A model generated the notes under the pieces. The model was not told the origin of the DNA and made no database searches. It was given only the letters and a program-made list of their open reading frames with translations. From NCBI RefSeq assembly GCF_034190915.1, contig NW_026947544.1, positions 1,648,001 to 1,712,000 of the forward strand: DNA of 64,000 bases, given 5' to 3'. The position numbers were made by a program, and so were the translations under genes. Below are positions 1 through 11,829 of the stretch, one piece after another (the first letter of the stretch is position 1; the number at the start of each line of letters is the position of its first letter). This stretch comes from Cavia porcellus. Its lineage: Eukaryota > Chordata > Mammalia > Rodentia > Caviidae.

Positions 1-1474
1 AGGAGTGTCGGCATTAGGTCTTCTTTGTATTTCTTGTAGAATTCTGCAGTGAATCCATCTGGGCCTGGGCTCTTCTCTGTAGGTAAGGACTTAATCACAT
101 TTTCAATTTCATTAACAGAGATTGGGTTATTCAACAGTTTTACATCCTCTTGATCTAGCTTTGGTACTTCATATGTTTTTAAGAATCTGTCTGTTTCTTC
201 TGTGTTATCAAACTTTTGAGAGTAGAGGTTTTCGAAATAGGTGTTGATGATCTTCTGTATTTCTGTTGGGTCTGTTGTGATTTCACCTTTTTCATTTCTT
301 ATTGCATGAATTTGAGCTTTTTCTTCTCTTTTTAAAATAAGGTTGGCTAGGGGCTTATCGGTTTTATTTATTATTTCAAGGAATCAACTCTTTGATTCGT
401 TGATTCTTTGGATTGTTTTCTTCGTCTCTATTGCATTGATTTCTGCTCTGATTTTTATAATTTCCTCTCTTCTTTTGGCTTTGGGCTTGACTTGCTCTTT
501 TTTTTTCTAGCTGTTTGAGGGTAGCATCAAGTTATTTATTTGTATTCGTTCTGTTTTCCTGATGTGGGAACTCAGTGCAATAAATTTTCCTCTCAGGACA
601 GCTTTCATTGCATCCCACAAATTCTGGTAAGTTGTATCTGCATTTTCATTTTCGTTTAGGTATTGTTTAATTTCTTCTTTAATTTCTTCTGTGACCCACT
701 GATTACTCAAGAGTGTTATTCAATTTCCATGTGTTTGTGGGATTTTTGCAGTATCTTTTATCATTAATTTTTAATTTCAGAGCTCTATGATCCGATAACA
801 TGCAAGGGATGATTTCAACTCTTGCATTTGTTTATATATGTTCTGTGAGCTAATATATGGTCTATTTTAGAGAATGATCCATGTACTGCTGAGAAGAATG
901 TGTATTCTGATGTTGTTGGGTGGAACATTCTGTATATGTCTATCAAACCCATTTGTTCGCAGGTGTGATTCGGTTCTGTTATTTCTTTGCTCATTTTCTG
1001 TCTGGTTGATCTGTCCCTTGGTGTCAGTGGTGTATTAAGGTCTCCTGTTACAATTGTGTTACTGATAATTTGAGTTTTCATTTCTGTTAATAGTTGTTTT
1101 ATATAACTGGGTGCTCTGGAGTTTGGTGCGTATATATTTAAGATAGTTATCTCTTCCTCTTGGAGTTTTCCCCTTACGAGTATGTAGTGACCTTCTTTGT
1201 CCTTTATGGTCATTGTTGGTTTAAAGTTCACGTTGTCTGCAAACAGAATGGCTACTCCTGCCTTTTTTTGGATTCCTGCTGCATGAAGAATTGTTTTCCA
1301 TCCTTTGACTTTCAGTCTGTCAGTATCCTTCTGGGTTAGATGGGTTTCCTGTAAACAGCATATGGTTGGATTTTGTTTCTTGATCCATTCTGCTAGTCTG
1401 TTTCTTTTGATTGGTGCATTGAGACCATTTACATTAATGGTTATTACTGTTAAATGCTGGTTTATTGTGGACAT
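1..1474 (-). pseudogene. L1 ORF2 fragment: endonuclease and start of reverse transcriptase
   Basis: In L1, ORF2 nicks the target DNA and reverse-transcribes the L1 RNA. The start is taken at the ATG giving MSTINQHLTV (1474), 40 nt after the ORF1 stop. An open stretch down to about 815 holds a whole apurinic endonuclease-like domain. Visible catalytic-type motifs are NVNGLN near residue 15, LQETH near 45, VTGDLN near 145 and SKIDHILAH near 225. The frame then breaks. A second open piece (507-710) continues the linker after the endonuclease. The left edge reads the conserved [12 protein letters not shown] segment at the start of the RT domain. Several stops between these pieces make it a pseudogene. 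The rest of RT and the Cys-rich C-terminus lie outside the window. Confidence 0.92.
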
Positions 1475-1514
1475 GTTATCTCTCTGCTGTTGCATCTTTG
1501 TCTTTCTGTTCTGT

Positions 1515-2561
1515 TTAATTATCTGCTTTGCTTAGTGTATGTTTCCTTTGTGTATCTAAACTGTCTTTCAATATTTTTTGCAGGGTTGGTTTGTTTTTTC
1601 ATGAGTTCTTCAGCTGTTCTTTGTCATGGAAGTAACTTATTTTACCATCAGTTTTGCATGATAGTTTTTCAGGATACATCAGTCTAGGTTGGAATTCATT
1701 TTGCCTTAGGATCTGGAATACTTCACTCCATGCTCTTCTTGACTTTATTGTTTGTGCTGAGAAGTGTGCTGTGATTCTGATAGGTTTTCCTTTATAAGTG
1801 ATCTGTCTTTTCTGTCTGACACCTTTTAATAATCTATTCTTGTGTTGGATTTTGGGATGGTAATTATTATATGTCTGGGTGTAGTTTTATTTTGGTTATG
1901 ACTATTTGGAGTTATATATGTTTCACTGATCCTGATGTCGGTTTCTGATCTGATGCTTGGGAAATTTTCAGCTATTACTTCTCTAAATATCCTCTTGACA
2001 TCCTTTATGTTGTCTCCTTCTTTTTCATTAATCCCAATCATTCTTACGTTATTTTTCTTTGTGTTGTCTTGCAGTTGTTGAATTGTTTTTTCCTGGTTCC
2101 TTGTTATTTTTAAAAGATCTTTCCTTTCCTGTTCACTAGCTGCAATCCTGTCTTCAAGGTCTGAAATTCTATCTTCACTTTCATTAAGGCGGTTTTTACA
2201 ACTTTCAGTGGAGTTTTTTATTTCCTGTTTATCTCTGTGCATCTGCATTATGTATTCTGTTTGTTTCTTATATTGCTCGTCTAGAGATTCTATCTTTTTG
2301 TTTAGTTCCTCCAATTTTTTAACTGTGTTTTCTTTAGATATATTCAGAGTCTCTTTCATTTCTTTTATCATTTCATCTTTTACCTGGGAGATTATTTTTG
2401 AATTTCTTTAAAGCTTCCTGGAGTTGCTTGTTAATTTCAGTAGCTATTGTGCCCAATATTTGAAGTGAATGGCATATATTTTCTTCTATATACATTGCTC
2501 CTAGGGTTTCTTGAGATGGACTGGATGTTTGAGGTTGTAATTTGGTCTTTCGTTTTGTCAT
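1515..2561 (-). pseudogene. L1 ORF1 (RNA-binding chaperone), frameshifted
   Basis: ORF1p forms trimers and coats L1 RNA. The start is the ATG at 2561 (MTKRKTKLQP). The first 62 codons (2373-2561) are followed by a frameshift. The next frame (1826-2371) holds a long coiled coil with heptads rich in E, K, L and I, then the beginning of the RRM (ENFPSIRSETDIRISET, TTPRHIIITIP). A second frameshift lies near 1830. Beyond it the C-terminal domain is still recognisable (ITYKGKPIRIT, FQPRLMYPEKLS), with an in-frame TGA before the end. The stop is at 1515-1517. The total length of about 1.05 kb is normal for L1 ORF1. It is inactive because of the breaks. Confidence 0.9.
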
Positions 2562-2619
2562 TTTCCTATATTTCTGTGTTTTAAGTGTTATTTGAAAGCT
2601 TCCTCAGGGTCTGTTGGAA

Positions 2620-3405
2620 ATCCCCTTCTATGTTCCCAACTCCTGAAACTCTGGCACCCCGTTACCCGAAGCCTCTGGGCCTTCAGAACCAATGGCCCTC
2701 CTCTGCCTGTTCAGAACTCTGCAGTTCCAGATAAGCTGGGCCTCAGGGACACTGTGCGCCCACCTGCCCTTTGGAAGCTCCATAGCTCTCCAATCACAGC
2801 CCGGATGCGGAGGAGGATATAGACCCCTTAAACCCACCTCTCCACTTCACTGCACCTGGAAGCCTAGAAGAACCTGAACAGTCTGGACTTTGGGCAGAGT
2901 GCGCTGAGCACTCACCACAGGCCGCAGTGCCTCTGGAACCTGCAACCCTCCCCTGCTTGCTGAGACACCCACAGTCCTCCTGACACACACAGAGCCTGAT
3001 GCAGGTGCCCCAGATCTGCTGAGCCCCTCCTCTGCCCACAGATGGTGAGGTACGGGAATCCCAAACAGGCTGGGCTCAGAGGATAGCATGCGCCCGCCTA
3101 CTTGTGGAAGCTCCACAGTTCTCCAAGTGCAGCTGGGATGGGGAGGCAGATATAGAGGCCTCAAACCCACTTCTCCATTTCACTGCACCCAGAAGCCTGG
3201 TGGGTCCCAAACAGTCTGGTCTTTGGGCAGAGTGAGCTCAGCACTCACCACAGTCCACAGGGCCTGTGGAACCTGCGATGCTCCACTGCCCGCTGAGACA
3301 TCCACAGTCCTCCAAACACATGGGGAGGTTGATGCAGGTGCCCCAGATCCACCCACACCCTCCTCTGCACACCGAGGCGAGGTGCGGGAATCCCCAAAAG
3401 CTTTA
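2620..3405 (-). repeat. Tandem 333-bp monomers forming the L1 5' UTR promoter
   Basis: Three anchors recur at exactly 333 bp: CAGTCTGG at 2879 and 3212, GGAAGCTCCA at 2773 and 3106, and the CCTCTCCACTTCACTGCACC-type block in each unit. The array holds about 2.2 units: one diverged unit next to ORF1, one full unit, and one partial unit at the outer end. The outermost unit breaks off near 3405, after a block that matches the inner unit around 3050. Tandem promoter monomers are known in mouse L1 (about 200-bp A, F and Gf/Tf types). The 333-bp length here is different. GC content is higher than in the rest of the element. Confidence 0.85.
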
Positions 3406-3410
3406 GTTCT

Positions 3411-4508
3411 TAACCCAATAACCACCAGTTCTGTGTTTTTCAGCAAAGCTTAGCATGTGTAGGTGGTCACTTGGTATTTACTTGATGCTGAAATCCTCAG
3501 AAATTTTGCTCAGAGCCTTGTGGATTTAGCCTGGGTGCTTAGCTGAGGTCAGGAAAGAAATGACTGAGGCTGCAGGCTGAGTGATCCCCCAGCAGGGACG
3601 GCTCCAGAGAAACATCCTTTGCCATCATGGTGTCACCCTTACGTGCAGCCCCACCACAGCCTCCTTTGGGTGTTATGTTGTGTGCTGCACCAGCACTTAA
3701 CTCTTAGTCTGCCTGGTTACCAGGCGAGGAGAGTGTGAAATGAAACTGCCAAGCAGGGGAGAGATGGCAGGCTGGTGTGGTAGATACGAGGCCCAGGAAA
3801 GTGGAGGAAGAGCAGCTGTGGTTGATCCATGCCCTGGATCCCAGATGGGCCTAGGGAGTGGACACCTGAGTGGCCTTCCCTGCCAGTGACCCTCTCTGTT
3901 CTTTACCCCGCCTCATCAGGGGCTCCTCTTGCTGTCTGCTGTGCTGGGTCAGGTCCCTGGGGTGACTTCTGACATGCAAGAAGCTTTAGGTGTGGACAGA
4001 AGCATGGAGCTGAGCCTCGGGAGAGGAGGATAAACACACATACACACAAACACACAGAGGGAACAAGACAGACAGAGAGACTTCCACAGCTCTTCTTTGT
4101 GGATTCTGGGATCCTGGGAGTGATGTTCAAGGTGCTTTCTTCGGTTCCTCTAGAACTGGTTTAGGAAATATACATCTTGTTTTATGAGTGGGTAAACCGA
4201 GGTCAGTGCAGTGTGACTTCAGGGTCACACTATGAGCTGGGAGCTGTGAATGGACTGGGTGCAAGGATCCGCTGTGATTTCAGAGCCTGACAAGTGCTGC
4301 TTTTGATTTTTACCCCGATCCAGGACCCTGTTGGTCTCAAATTCTGTGATGTCCTGAGTGGTCCTCTGGTCCATGGTGAGATGGGTGGAAGCCAGGATAC
4401 CTGGTCATGAGGCCCCTGGAACACTGACAATGTGCAATTCAGAAAACTCCTTGCAGCCAAAGCTGGAGATGCATTTCCTATTAGGCCAGGTTTCACTACC
4501 TGTTTCCA
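3411..4508. other. Unique sequence, no gene seen
   Basis: No exon, RNA gene or clear repeat is recognised. A short CA/GACA-rich patch lies at about 4031-4080. Confidence 0.5.
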
Positions 4509-4700
4509 TCTAGGTTTTAGTTTTTGTGGTACTGGGAATCGAACTCAGGGCCTTTACCTTGAGCTACACCTTCGCCCTTTAAAAACTTTAGTTACTGATT
4601 TATGAAACAATATCATTTTTGATGTATAGTCTCATTTCTGGCCTTGATCATGGGACTCTCCTGTCAAGAGTGCTGGCATGATGAGCATGCACCCCCACTC
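4509..4700 (-). mobile_element. Degenerate B4-like SINE (ID half plus B1 remnant), antisense
   Basis: 4527-4575 is the reverse complement of a tRNA-derived ID head (GGTACTGGGAATCGAACTCA, the antisense of the B box). It is followed by an A/T-rich linker and a worn B1 right part ending in CTGGCATGATGAGCATGCACC. ID followed by B1 in this order matches rodent B4 SINEs. No flanking duplication can be seen. Confidence 0.55.
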
Positions 4701-7122
4701 CCAAATAGCCCCTGAGGACTGCCTTGTAACAGCCAAAGAAGATGTGCAGTTGCAAGGTCAGTGGTCGCACACAGTCCTGCTGGAAGCCAGCTTCACTCCT
4801 CATGCATGTGTGCTGCTGCTGATTTCTCCTTACAGTGGTTCTGGCAGCCCTGTGATGGTGCCCGAGTGCCTGGCAAAATCTGAACTTCTCCTCCCTGCTC
4901 CTCTGCAAAGCAAGGGCACAACATCTTGCGTGCTCCAAGGCATGTATTGTTTCAGTGTAGTGCCTTGGGCGGATGCTCCTTCCCGTTTTCTTCTTCACTT
5001 CCCCTCTTCCCTTGTTTGCTGACGCCTGCCACTGCACATCAGTGAGCCACTTGCTCCAAGTGAAGTTTTGGCCAAGTGAAACTGTGGAGAGGCAATGCAT
5101 GGTGCTCTGTGGTCCAGGATCAGAAAGAGCTGTTGCTGGCACTGGAGGAGGAAGCCTGAGTGTTGCTGCATAAGCTGAGGGGATTAGGGTTCCCCTGTGT
5201 ATGGTGAGAGAGAGGAAGAGGTAGGTCCTTCCAGAGGTGGGCTTCGAGCATTGGCTACTTTCCCTGCACCCTTCTACGGGCCCCTGGAAGCTGGGGCTGT
5301 TGATGGATAGTGCCACAGCTGAGCTCCACTCTGGAAATTGCTGTCTCTGGGCATGCAGAGGTGGAGCCAGAGAGGGGCTGAGCTGGGATTTGTAGGGGAC
5401 AAGTCGCTCCTGGACCTCTAGTGCCTCATGGCTTCCAAGCAGCTTGTGTGCACTTTCAGCTTGACTGCTGACACCTCCCTAAAATCTGGGGAGACCCACA
5501 CGCAGGAGAGACCATTTGACTTCTCTTGTCCATGGTTCAGGGAGCACATTCCCTAGAAGCAGTGCTATTTGTAGTTGGTACGCAAACTGCCTCTGTGTAC
5601 AACTGTCACCATATGGGTGCCATTTGAATAGTTTTCACGGCAGTTTACATTTCAGCTGCTATACATCGGGGGCTTTAAAAGGCCTTTCCGCACTAGCTGG
5701 GAATTTGATTATATTTCTATAATTTGTCTCTGGTAGAAAATCTTACAGTGAAAAAGGATAGGAAGACTTGGAAAGTAGCCCATTTGTCATCTGGAGATGG
5801 CTCTCATCTGAACAGTTTTTCTCCAAATGGATTCTCACTGTGACCCGCAAAGTAAAAAGGCAAAGCGTTTTAGCACATTAGCTATGGTGTCCTTTTTAGT
5901 GGCTTCCTTCTTCAGAATTTCTGGTTTCACTCCTTGACTTCACCAATGCTGGCAGCTGGGGGTCAACAGATCCCTCTCCTGGTGGCAGCGTGGCGTGGGA
6001 GAAGAGATGGAGTAAGAATTATAGCTAAAATCAAATCCAGCCGTGGCGGCCCAGATAATTTTTCATGCTCCCCTACTTCAAACACTGCCAGAACCGCTGC
6101 AGCATGGGCAGGATCCTTTCTCCTCCCAGTGAGACATCCGGTCTCTCGGCAAGGAAATAGGCACATGGCCCTTCTCTCTCCTCGGCCTGGATGGCTCTGG
6201 GTCAGAGCAGTTCATGGGAACTTGATTTTCTCAGTGAACATGCTGGGGTGACGGGGGCAGGGAGAGAGGCAGGCACTGTAATCTTCCTTCATCGTAGAGC
6301 TATTTGATGCGGCCTTCCATCACTGGCTTCTCTCAAATTCCTTGTCCCACATCTTTCCTTTATGCAGCCGATAATACAGGTGCTGTTTTGGTGGTCGAGA
6401 AGTTTCAGAAAGTGGGACGATGACTCTTCAAGAACTCTGTCAAGCTGCAACCTGATGTGAGGGAGGAGCCTGATTTTCTAAGGGAGACACCAGGGTCTCA
6501 ATTCAGAGGAAGCCAGAGAGGATGTAGCCAGCCAGTGCTGGATGGGGTCAGGGCCTTGCGACCATACATAGTGAGTTACACTTACTTCTATCTTAGCCAG
6601 GGCCTGCTGTTGAAGCCAAGCTGAGGCACCCTTGGGAGAGCATGGGCCACCCAGCCCCTCACAGGGACAGCCCAAAGGATGGAGGTCAGGCACCATGCAT
6701 TCCCCTTCCCCCATCCCGCTGCTAGGTTGCTGCTGGTGCACTGTTGAAGGAAGGCTGAAGAAGACCGGAAGGTGCCAGTTGAGCTGGTGAGATTTGGGGA
6801 GGAGCAGCACAACTCTTCTGCCATGGAAATGCCACCCCTGCCCCACGAAGTCACTTTCTCATGCTCTCTCCTTTCCATTCTGGCTGTTATTGAGTTCTCC
6901 ATCACTGCCTTGAGAAAGGAGAGAAACACAACTTATAAAGTTTCCATTCAGCCTCAAGCCAGCGAGGTCTCCTGGGCGTGTTAGAAACATGAGTTTAAGA
7001 TGCTGAGCTCAGCAGGAATCCATGTGCCTTGGGATTTAGTAAACATTAGGTTTCCTAAAAGAAGAAAATCTCTCTCACCTCTTCCATGCCTCTCTTGACT
7101 GAAAACACAAAGTATCATTGAA
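4701..7122. other. Unique sequence, no gene seen
   Basis: Open frames on both strands (up to about 220 codons at 4648-5316, minus) overlap each other. They lack known domains, a codon-level signal or splice structure that I can see. I treat them as chance ORFs in fairly GC-rich DNA. Confidence 0.5.
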
Positions 7123-7245
7123 AAAAGAAACAGAACAAGGGGCCAGGGATTTAGCTCAGCAGCATAAGCCCTGCCTGGCAAGCTTGAGGTCATGAGTTCC
7201 ATCCGCAGTACCAAAAAAAAAAAAAAGAGAAAAGAAACAGAACAA
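7123..7245 (+). mobile_element. ID-like SINE (tRNA-Ala-derived) with 16-bp target-site duplication
   Basis: The body (7139-7229) starts GGGCCAGGGATTTAGCTCAGC (A box), has a B box-like GAGTTCCATCC, and ends in an A14 run plus AGAG. It is flanked by perfect 16-bp copies of aaaagaaacagaacaa at 7123-7138 and 7230-7245. The perfect duplication marks it as a fairly recent L1-mediated insertion. A T-to-C change in the B box (GTTCCATCC) probably weakens Pol III use. Confidence 0.88.
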
Positions 7246-7565
7246 ACCCTTTGGTTGATTGCATTGTGCTGTGCATTTTTCTTCCCATGAATGATACTTC
7301 TCCTGGTCTGGGCAAGGTCTGCTTGGTTGCTCCTCACTCTGCTCCCCAAAAGAAGGCAGGTTTGGGGACTGGAACTTGAGCAAGTGCCTACACTGTGACC
7401 ATAGGACAGGCTCCTGCCCAAGGCTACCAAGGATCAGGATTCTCTACTCTCTCCTGCTTTAGTGCCAGGGCCCTTAACTTTTAGGGGTGGTTGTTGTTTC
7501 TGTTTGCTTTTGGGCATGGACTTCTTTGGCAAAGCCTCCAAGGTCTGAGGATCATGTCACGGGCA

Positions 7566-7665
7566 TTAAAAGTAGGATATGAGCAGTGGAGCTGTACCTA
7601 GGTGGCAGAGCACTTTTGTGAGGCCCTTTCTTGCATCTATGCAAGGCCCTTTCTTGCATCTGTTG
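7566..7665 (+). mobile_element. Possible degenerate ID-like SINE with an internal 23-bp tandem duplication
   Basis: AGCTGTACCTAGGTGGCAGAGCAC resembles a worn ID A-box region. An 18-base block AGGCCCTTTCTTGCATCT then occurs at 7621 and again at 7644. No A tail or flanking duplication is seen, so the assignment is weak. Confidence 0.3.
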
Positions 7666-7779
7666 GCACAGTGCACTTAAGACCCTGCTGTGCAGCCCAG
7701 CTGCAGAAATCCTTGTATCTTGCAAATCTGAAATTCCACTGCCAGGAAGGTGTCTTTACTGTTTTTTTGTCTCTCTGGA

Positions 7780-8032
7780 TTTGGCCACTTGAACCTCTGA
7801 TGAGTGGAGCCATACAGTTTTGAGCATTTTCGAATGACTGATGTTTCACTTAGTACGATGTCCCCAGTCTTCATCCTCAGGATAGCATGCATCAGAATTT
7901 CTTTCCTTTTGAGGCTGACTGATATGCTGTTGTATTGGTGGATAATATTTCACTTCACCTTTCCTCTGTGAATGGACATGGGTGGTTTCCACCTTTTGGC
8001 TGCTGTGATCTTGGGCATAAATACTTCCTGGG
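7780..8032 (-). mobile_element. Ancient L1 fragment (ORF2 end region), antisense
   Basis: The plus strand reads the well-known antisense L1 phrases: CACTTAGTACGATGTCC, then TTTGAGGCTGACTGATATGCTG, then AATGGACATGGGTGGTTTCCACC. These correspond to the coding end of ORF2 in old mammalian L1 (the EYYSAIK region). It is highly diverged, so it predates the rodent-specific L1s. Confidence 0.7.
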
Positions 8033-8435
8033 GGAGCTCATTGGTTCCCCCATATATGTTTTGTAAACACATTAAATAACACAATTTAGTAGTGGCCCAA
8101 ACCACGTCTGTGCACTTGAAGCCATGGAGAGCGTCAGCAGTATTTTGCAGTATCTGAGATCCCGGAGGGGATCAGAGGCTGGCTGCCATTTCAGTTGATG
8201 TGAGTCTCAGCAGTTGCTCCTCACTCTGCAGTTGGCTAATTCCGCCAGGGTTTATTGCCTGTAACCTCCAAGAACTTGGGTTCTTTCCAGCCAGGTTGGC
8301 AGGCTGATCTTCCCAGGTGCACTTGGAGCATTCTCCTTTCTGTTTTGCCTTCAGTTAAAATCCCATCACTGAAAATGCTTGCCTAGCTGATGGCATCTTC
8401 CATTCCTAGCTGTTTCTTTCATCCATCTATCATCC
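8033..8435. other. Unique sequence, nothing recognised
   Basis: No gene or repeat is recognised between the L1 fragment and the ATCC repeat. Confidence 0.45.
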
Positions 8436-8490
8436 AACCATGGATCCATCCATCTGTCCATCCATCCATCTATCTGTCCGTCTGTCAATC
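8436..8490. repeat. (CCAT/CTGT)n-type simple repeat
   Basis: About 55 bp of imperfect 4-bp units (CATC, CATT, GTCC, GTCT) run through TCCATCCATCTGTCCATCC and its variants. Confidence 0.8.
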
Positions 8491-9837
8491 CAGCACTGGC
8501 TGATAAGCCTGGCACCTAGCTGTGAGCCAATCCACAAATTGCTCTTGGACTCCCCTCCTGTAGAGACAGAAGAGAAGCAAATATGTCCACAGAGGTCATT
8601 GGGTTCCAGCAGCCATGAGAGGCATCGGAAATCCAGGCAGCCATGAGTGTCTCTGGGAGGGACCCCACCAGGGGAAAGCTGTGCCAGGCTCCCTGGGTAG
8701 CCTGGAGCCCAGGGCCTAAGAGGAGAGGCATTGGTGGGGGTCCAGTCCCTCTCCTCCACGTGCACCCAAGGGCGTGTACTCTCACCCCAGGAGGGCTGGG
8801 ATGCCAGGGCAGGGCCGCATCCAGGACTCAGTGAAGAGTATTTGGGGGTGGGGATCATCAGGGCGAGTGTGTGGGCTCCAATCCTGCTAGACTAATCTGG
8901 AGGCAGGACTTGGAGGGTAGGCAGGGAATGTGAGGACCAGCACATGGGGAGGCGGTTGTCAGTGAAAGTCAAGATGCTGGCATTTGTCAGATTTTTTATT
9001 TCCCTCAACTGTGAGAGATTCCTCCCCTACCCCAAACTCGATTCAAATTCCAGAACACCCCACATTTCCCTTACTCGTATGTTCTCATCTTGAAGTTCAG
9101 CTGCCTGTGTCCTCCTCCTAAATCCCACCTGTACTGCAGGGAGAGAACTTAAATCCTTGCTTTGAACTGAATATTGACAATATTATAGCTAGTGTTTTCC
9201 TCATGCAACTCATCTAAGTATTTGGACAAGTTTCTCAGTGAGAGATTTGCAAAGGTGATTAAGGTGTAGCATCACATCCTGCAGGGGACACTGTGAGAAG
9301 ATGTTATAAGGAGAACCCTGGAGGACCCCAGTGATCTGTAATTGTCTCACAAGGAGATGCTAAGATTTACACTGTAGAGGTTTGCTTTTTACAAAGGAAT
9401 TATCCAGGTTTGAATGCAAGAAATTGCATGAGTCTCCTTCGATTCAGAACTGTTCATAAGTGGTAAAAAAAAAAAAATCACCCACTTTAGTTCTAATAGG
9501 AATGCGTATGTGGCACACAAAACAGTACCAATTTGGCCAGCACTGAAATTGTTTGTAAATGTAATCTTCGGAGGACGCAGATTGCTCTGTGTAATTTCCC
9601 TTCTGGGTTTGCACAGAGAAAATAGTTTGCCCCTAGGGGTTTTGTGTTATAGTCCCTGATCCTGTTGGAAGTGTGCAATGTTATAGGCTTGATTTTCCTC
9701 CTTTTGCCTCAGACGGTGGGTGTTTAAGCATCTAGGGATGCCTGTGTACTTGAGAGTGTTTATGCCTTATTTTTATACTGATTACTGATGTGCACAGCTG
9801 GATTCACTGTTCAAAATGAAGGGAAGGAGATAGATGA
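8491..9837. other. Unique sequence, no gene seen
   Basis: It contains overlapping short ORFs in GC-rich DNA (8500-8860) and an A13 run at about 9464. No exon or repeat family is recognised. Confidence 0.45.
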
Positions 9838-10045
9838 CAGAGTCAGAGAGAGACAGAGACAGAGGGAAATGGATACACATGTATGTAAAGTGTGTGTGTG
9901 TGTGTGTGTGTGTATGAGAGACAGACAGACAGAATGTCTGCAAATGTATCTATGTGATGTCTGTTACAGTAAGAAAGTGAGTCACTATGTTTATGTGTGA
10001 GATAAAGGCAATGCATGTATTCATTATCGAGGCAGACAGACAGAC
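9838..10045. repeat. Compound microsatellite: (GAGACA)n, (TG)n, (GACA)n
   Basis: A GA/CA-rich block at 9838-9868 is followed by an uninterrupted TG run at about 9891-9912 and GACAGACAGACA at 9920-9933. A second (CAGA)n block lies at 10033-10047. Chance ORFs on both strands come from this low-complexity sequence. Confidence 0.85.
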
Positions 10046-10047
10046 AG

Positions 10048-10895
10048 AAAATGCAGTGATACACCCTCTTGGTGATTGGCACCTGACTCCACAAGTCTGC
10101 ACCTCCAGGTTTATTGAACTCATCTCCACACCTTTTTGGACTGGAACCAAAAGTGAGTTCAAAGTCAACAAACGAATTTGCCCTTGCCTTACAGAATGAC
10201 TCCACAGCAGTGGGCAGGTGAAACCTGAGCTCTAGGCTGTAGGGTTTCAGACAGCTTGAGGCTGGGTCTGCTTCTGTGTCCTGGAGCTGGAGGCTGAAGA
10301 GCCTCAGAACCGTTCCCCAGGATGCAGTGTGGCTGCACCTGGTGCTGACGCTTTTATGGTCACTGGGCTTAGGATGTGTTGGTGTTTTCACATCTTTTGA
10401 AAGACTTCTCCTTCGGAGCCTGTTCCCTTCAGCGTACCTCTTCACTCCTGGCCGTCTCCTGGCCGTGGCCATGGGTGTAAGGCATTGGGCAGGGCTGGCC
10501 GCTGACACACTGGAGTTTGCTTCCTTTCTAGTAGGTGATGCAGTGTGGTCTTGTCTCATCTCTGGGCTGGAGGGAGCCGTGCACCCCATGCACCCTACTT
10601 ACGGGATCCTTTTGGGTGCAGAGCGCAGGAAGGAGAACGTGCACCTGACTGCCCAGCTTCTGCTGAGGGGGTGAAGCGAAGGTGCCTCTGCAGGGCGGCT
10701 GAGGCTCAGGGTCAACCTGTCTAGAAAGCACTATTCTAGGTGCGCCCCCTGCACCCTGGCTAGTGGGGTAGGGGAACGGGTTAACATCTAGAAGAAGGCT
10801 GGGCCCAGGAATGAAAGCAAAACCCGTGAACACAGGGAAACTTCACAGTGTGGGCTGAGTTCCTCTAGCTTCACAGGACTTCTGAAGGTGACTTT
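10048..10895. other. Unique sequence, no gene supported
   Basis: A 132-codon plus-strand ORF (10276-10674) and a longer minus-strand ORF overlap here. Neither shows a known domain. The plus one is Leu-rich but has no clear signal peptide or family likeness. Confidence 0.4.
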
Positions 10896-10982
10896 ATCTG
10901 GGTATGATGGTATGGGGCAGGAAGGTCACTGTGAGCTCAAACCAGCTTGGGCTATATAGCAAGACCCTATCTCCAAAAAATG
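10896..10982 (+). mobile_element. B1-like SINE, worn, sense
   Basis: The order is TCTGGGTATGATGG, TCACTGTGAGCTCAAACCAG, CTTGGGCTATATAGCAAGACC, then an A tail. This is the 7SL/B1 layout, with the middle section shortened. Confidence 0.65.
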
Positions 10983-11248
10983 GAGGAAACCCTACAGAAA
11001 CATGAGGGAAAGAAGTTAGGCATTAGGTAGAAAGACTACTGCATGCTAATTCATCCAGATGCTGTCTTTGTCTTTGTCTTCTGCTTTCTGATTTCCTGAT
11101 AATGTACTCTAGTCCCAGAAGTTTCTGCTCCTCCTTAACAGCACTTGAGTAAAATTCCCTCAGTGTGAATGCAGTGGATTCTAGTATTAAAGAGGTGTTA
11201 TAAGAAACTCTGGTCATTTGATGCTTTAGGGTTTTGTTGGTTTGATTC

Positions 11249-11350
11249 ATTTTGTTTTTTGAGACTCCCTGTGGTTCAGGTTGGCCTTGAACTCCCTGCA
11301 GTCCTCTTGCCTCATCCTCCTGAAAATTGGGATTACAGGTGTACAGCACC
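11249..11350 (-). mobile_element. B1-like SINE, antisense
   Basis: The plus strand shows TTTGTTTTTTGAGACTCC (reverse tail), GTTCAGGTTGGCCTTGAACTC, CTTGCCTCATCCTCCTG, and GGGATTACAGGTGTACAGCACC. This is an inverted B1/Alu-like monomer. Confidence 0.75.
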
Positions 11351-11829
11351 TTCTGAGTTTTCATCTGGGATGCAACATTTTTTATCAGTTCAGCACAATC
11401 TGTGCAAAGAGCCAGCCAGAGCCAGCCAGCCCTGCTTCTTGTCACTACATGGTGTGCTCCTTTGAAAGGGCACACATTCCATGGACTGTTGGCTCCATCT
11501 CGGGGTCTGCCTTGCCAGGGTGCCATGCTCCTCAGCCTGGTGATGCTGAGGGACACGAACTGGGGCATGCATGGTAGCAGATCGTTGGCTGTTAGTGGTG
11601 GCCACTGTGGGAGGGGGTGTCGGGTTCGCCCAGGAGTGCTGGCCTAGTCAGTATTTTCTGGAGCTGTTGCTTTCTGTTTATCTGTGCTGTCTGGGGAGCT
11701 GTCCAAGTGCAAATGGTGGATGGCCACCCTCATCGTACCACTCTGCTGAGGATACCCATCTCACAGCAGAAACTGGATCTAGGTAGGGAGAAGTAACTTT
11801 GAATAAAAATTCATTTTGATGATGTTCAT

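Larger units (their letters stand above)
1..3410 (-). mobile_element. LINE-1 element, 5' part, antisense, cut by the window edge
   Basis: Reading the minus strand from about 3410 down to 1 gives a tandem-monomer 5' UTR, ORF1, a 40-nt spacer, then ORF2 through the endonuclease and into the start of the reverse transcriptase, where the window ends. This order is that of a mammalian L1. The element is not 5'-truncated, since the promoter monomers are present. The 3' half lies outside the window, so no target-site duplication can be checked. Both ORFs carry frameshifts and stops, so this copy is dead. Its ORF1 differs clearly from the ORF1 of the elements at 41-62 kb, so it belongs to another L1 subfamily. 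Confidence 0.93.

Noticed and set aside
2592..3453. Several ORFs on both strands over 2.6-3.45 kb
   Set aside because: The repeated peptides (for example PQVPEALRPVVS-type) reflect the 333-bp L1 5' UTR monomers, not a protein family.
4648..5316. 222-codon minus ORF
   Set aside because: A competing plus-strand ORF overlaps it. It starts in a SINE remnant and has no family likeness.
9843..10674. 248-codon minus ORF and 132-codon plus ORF
   Set aside because: They overlap, the minus one runs through TG/GACA microsatellites, and neither shows a known domain.
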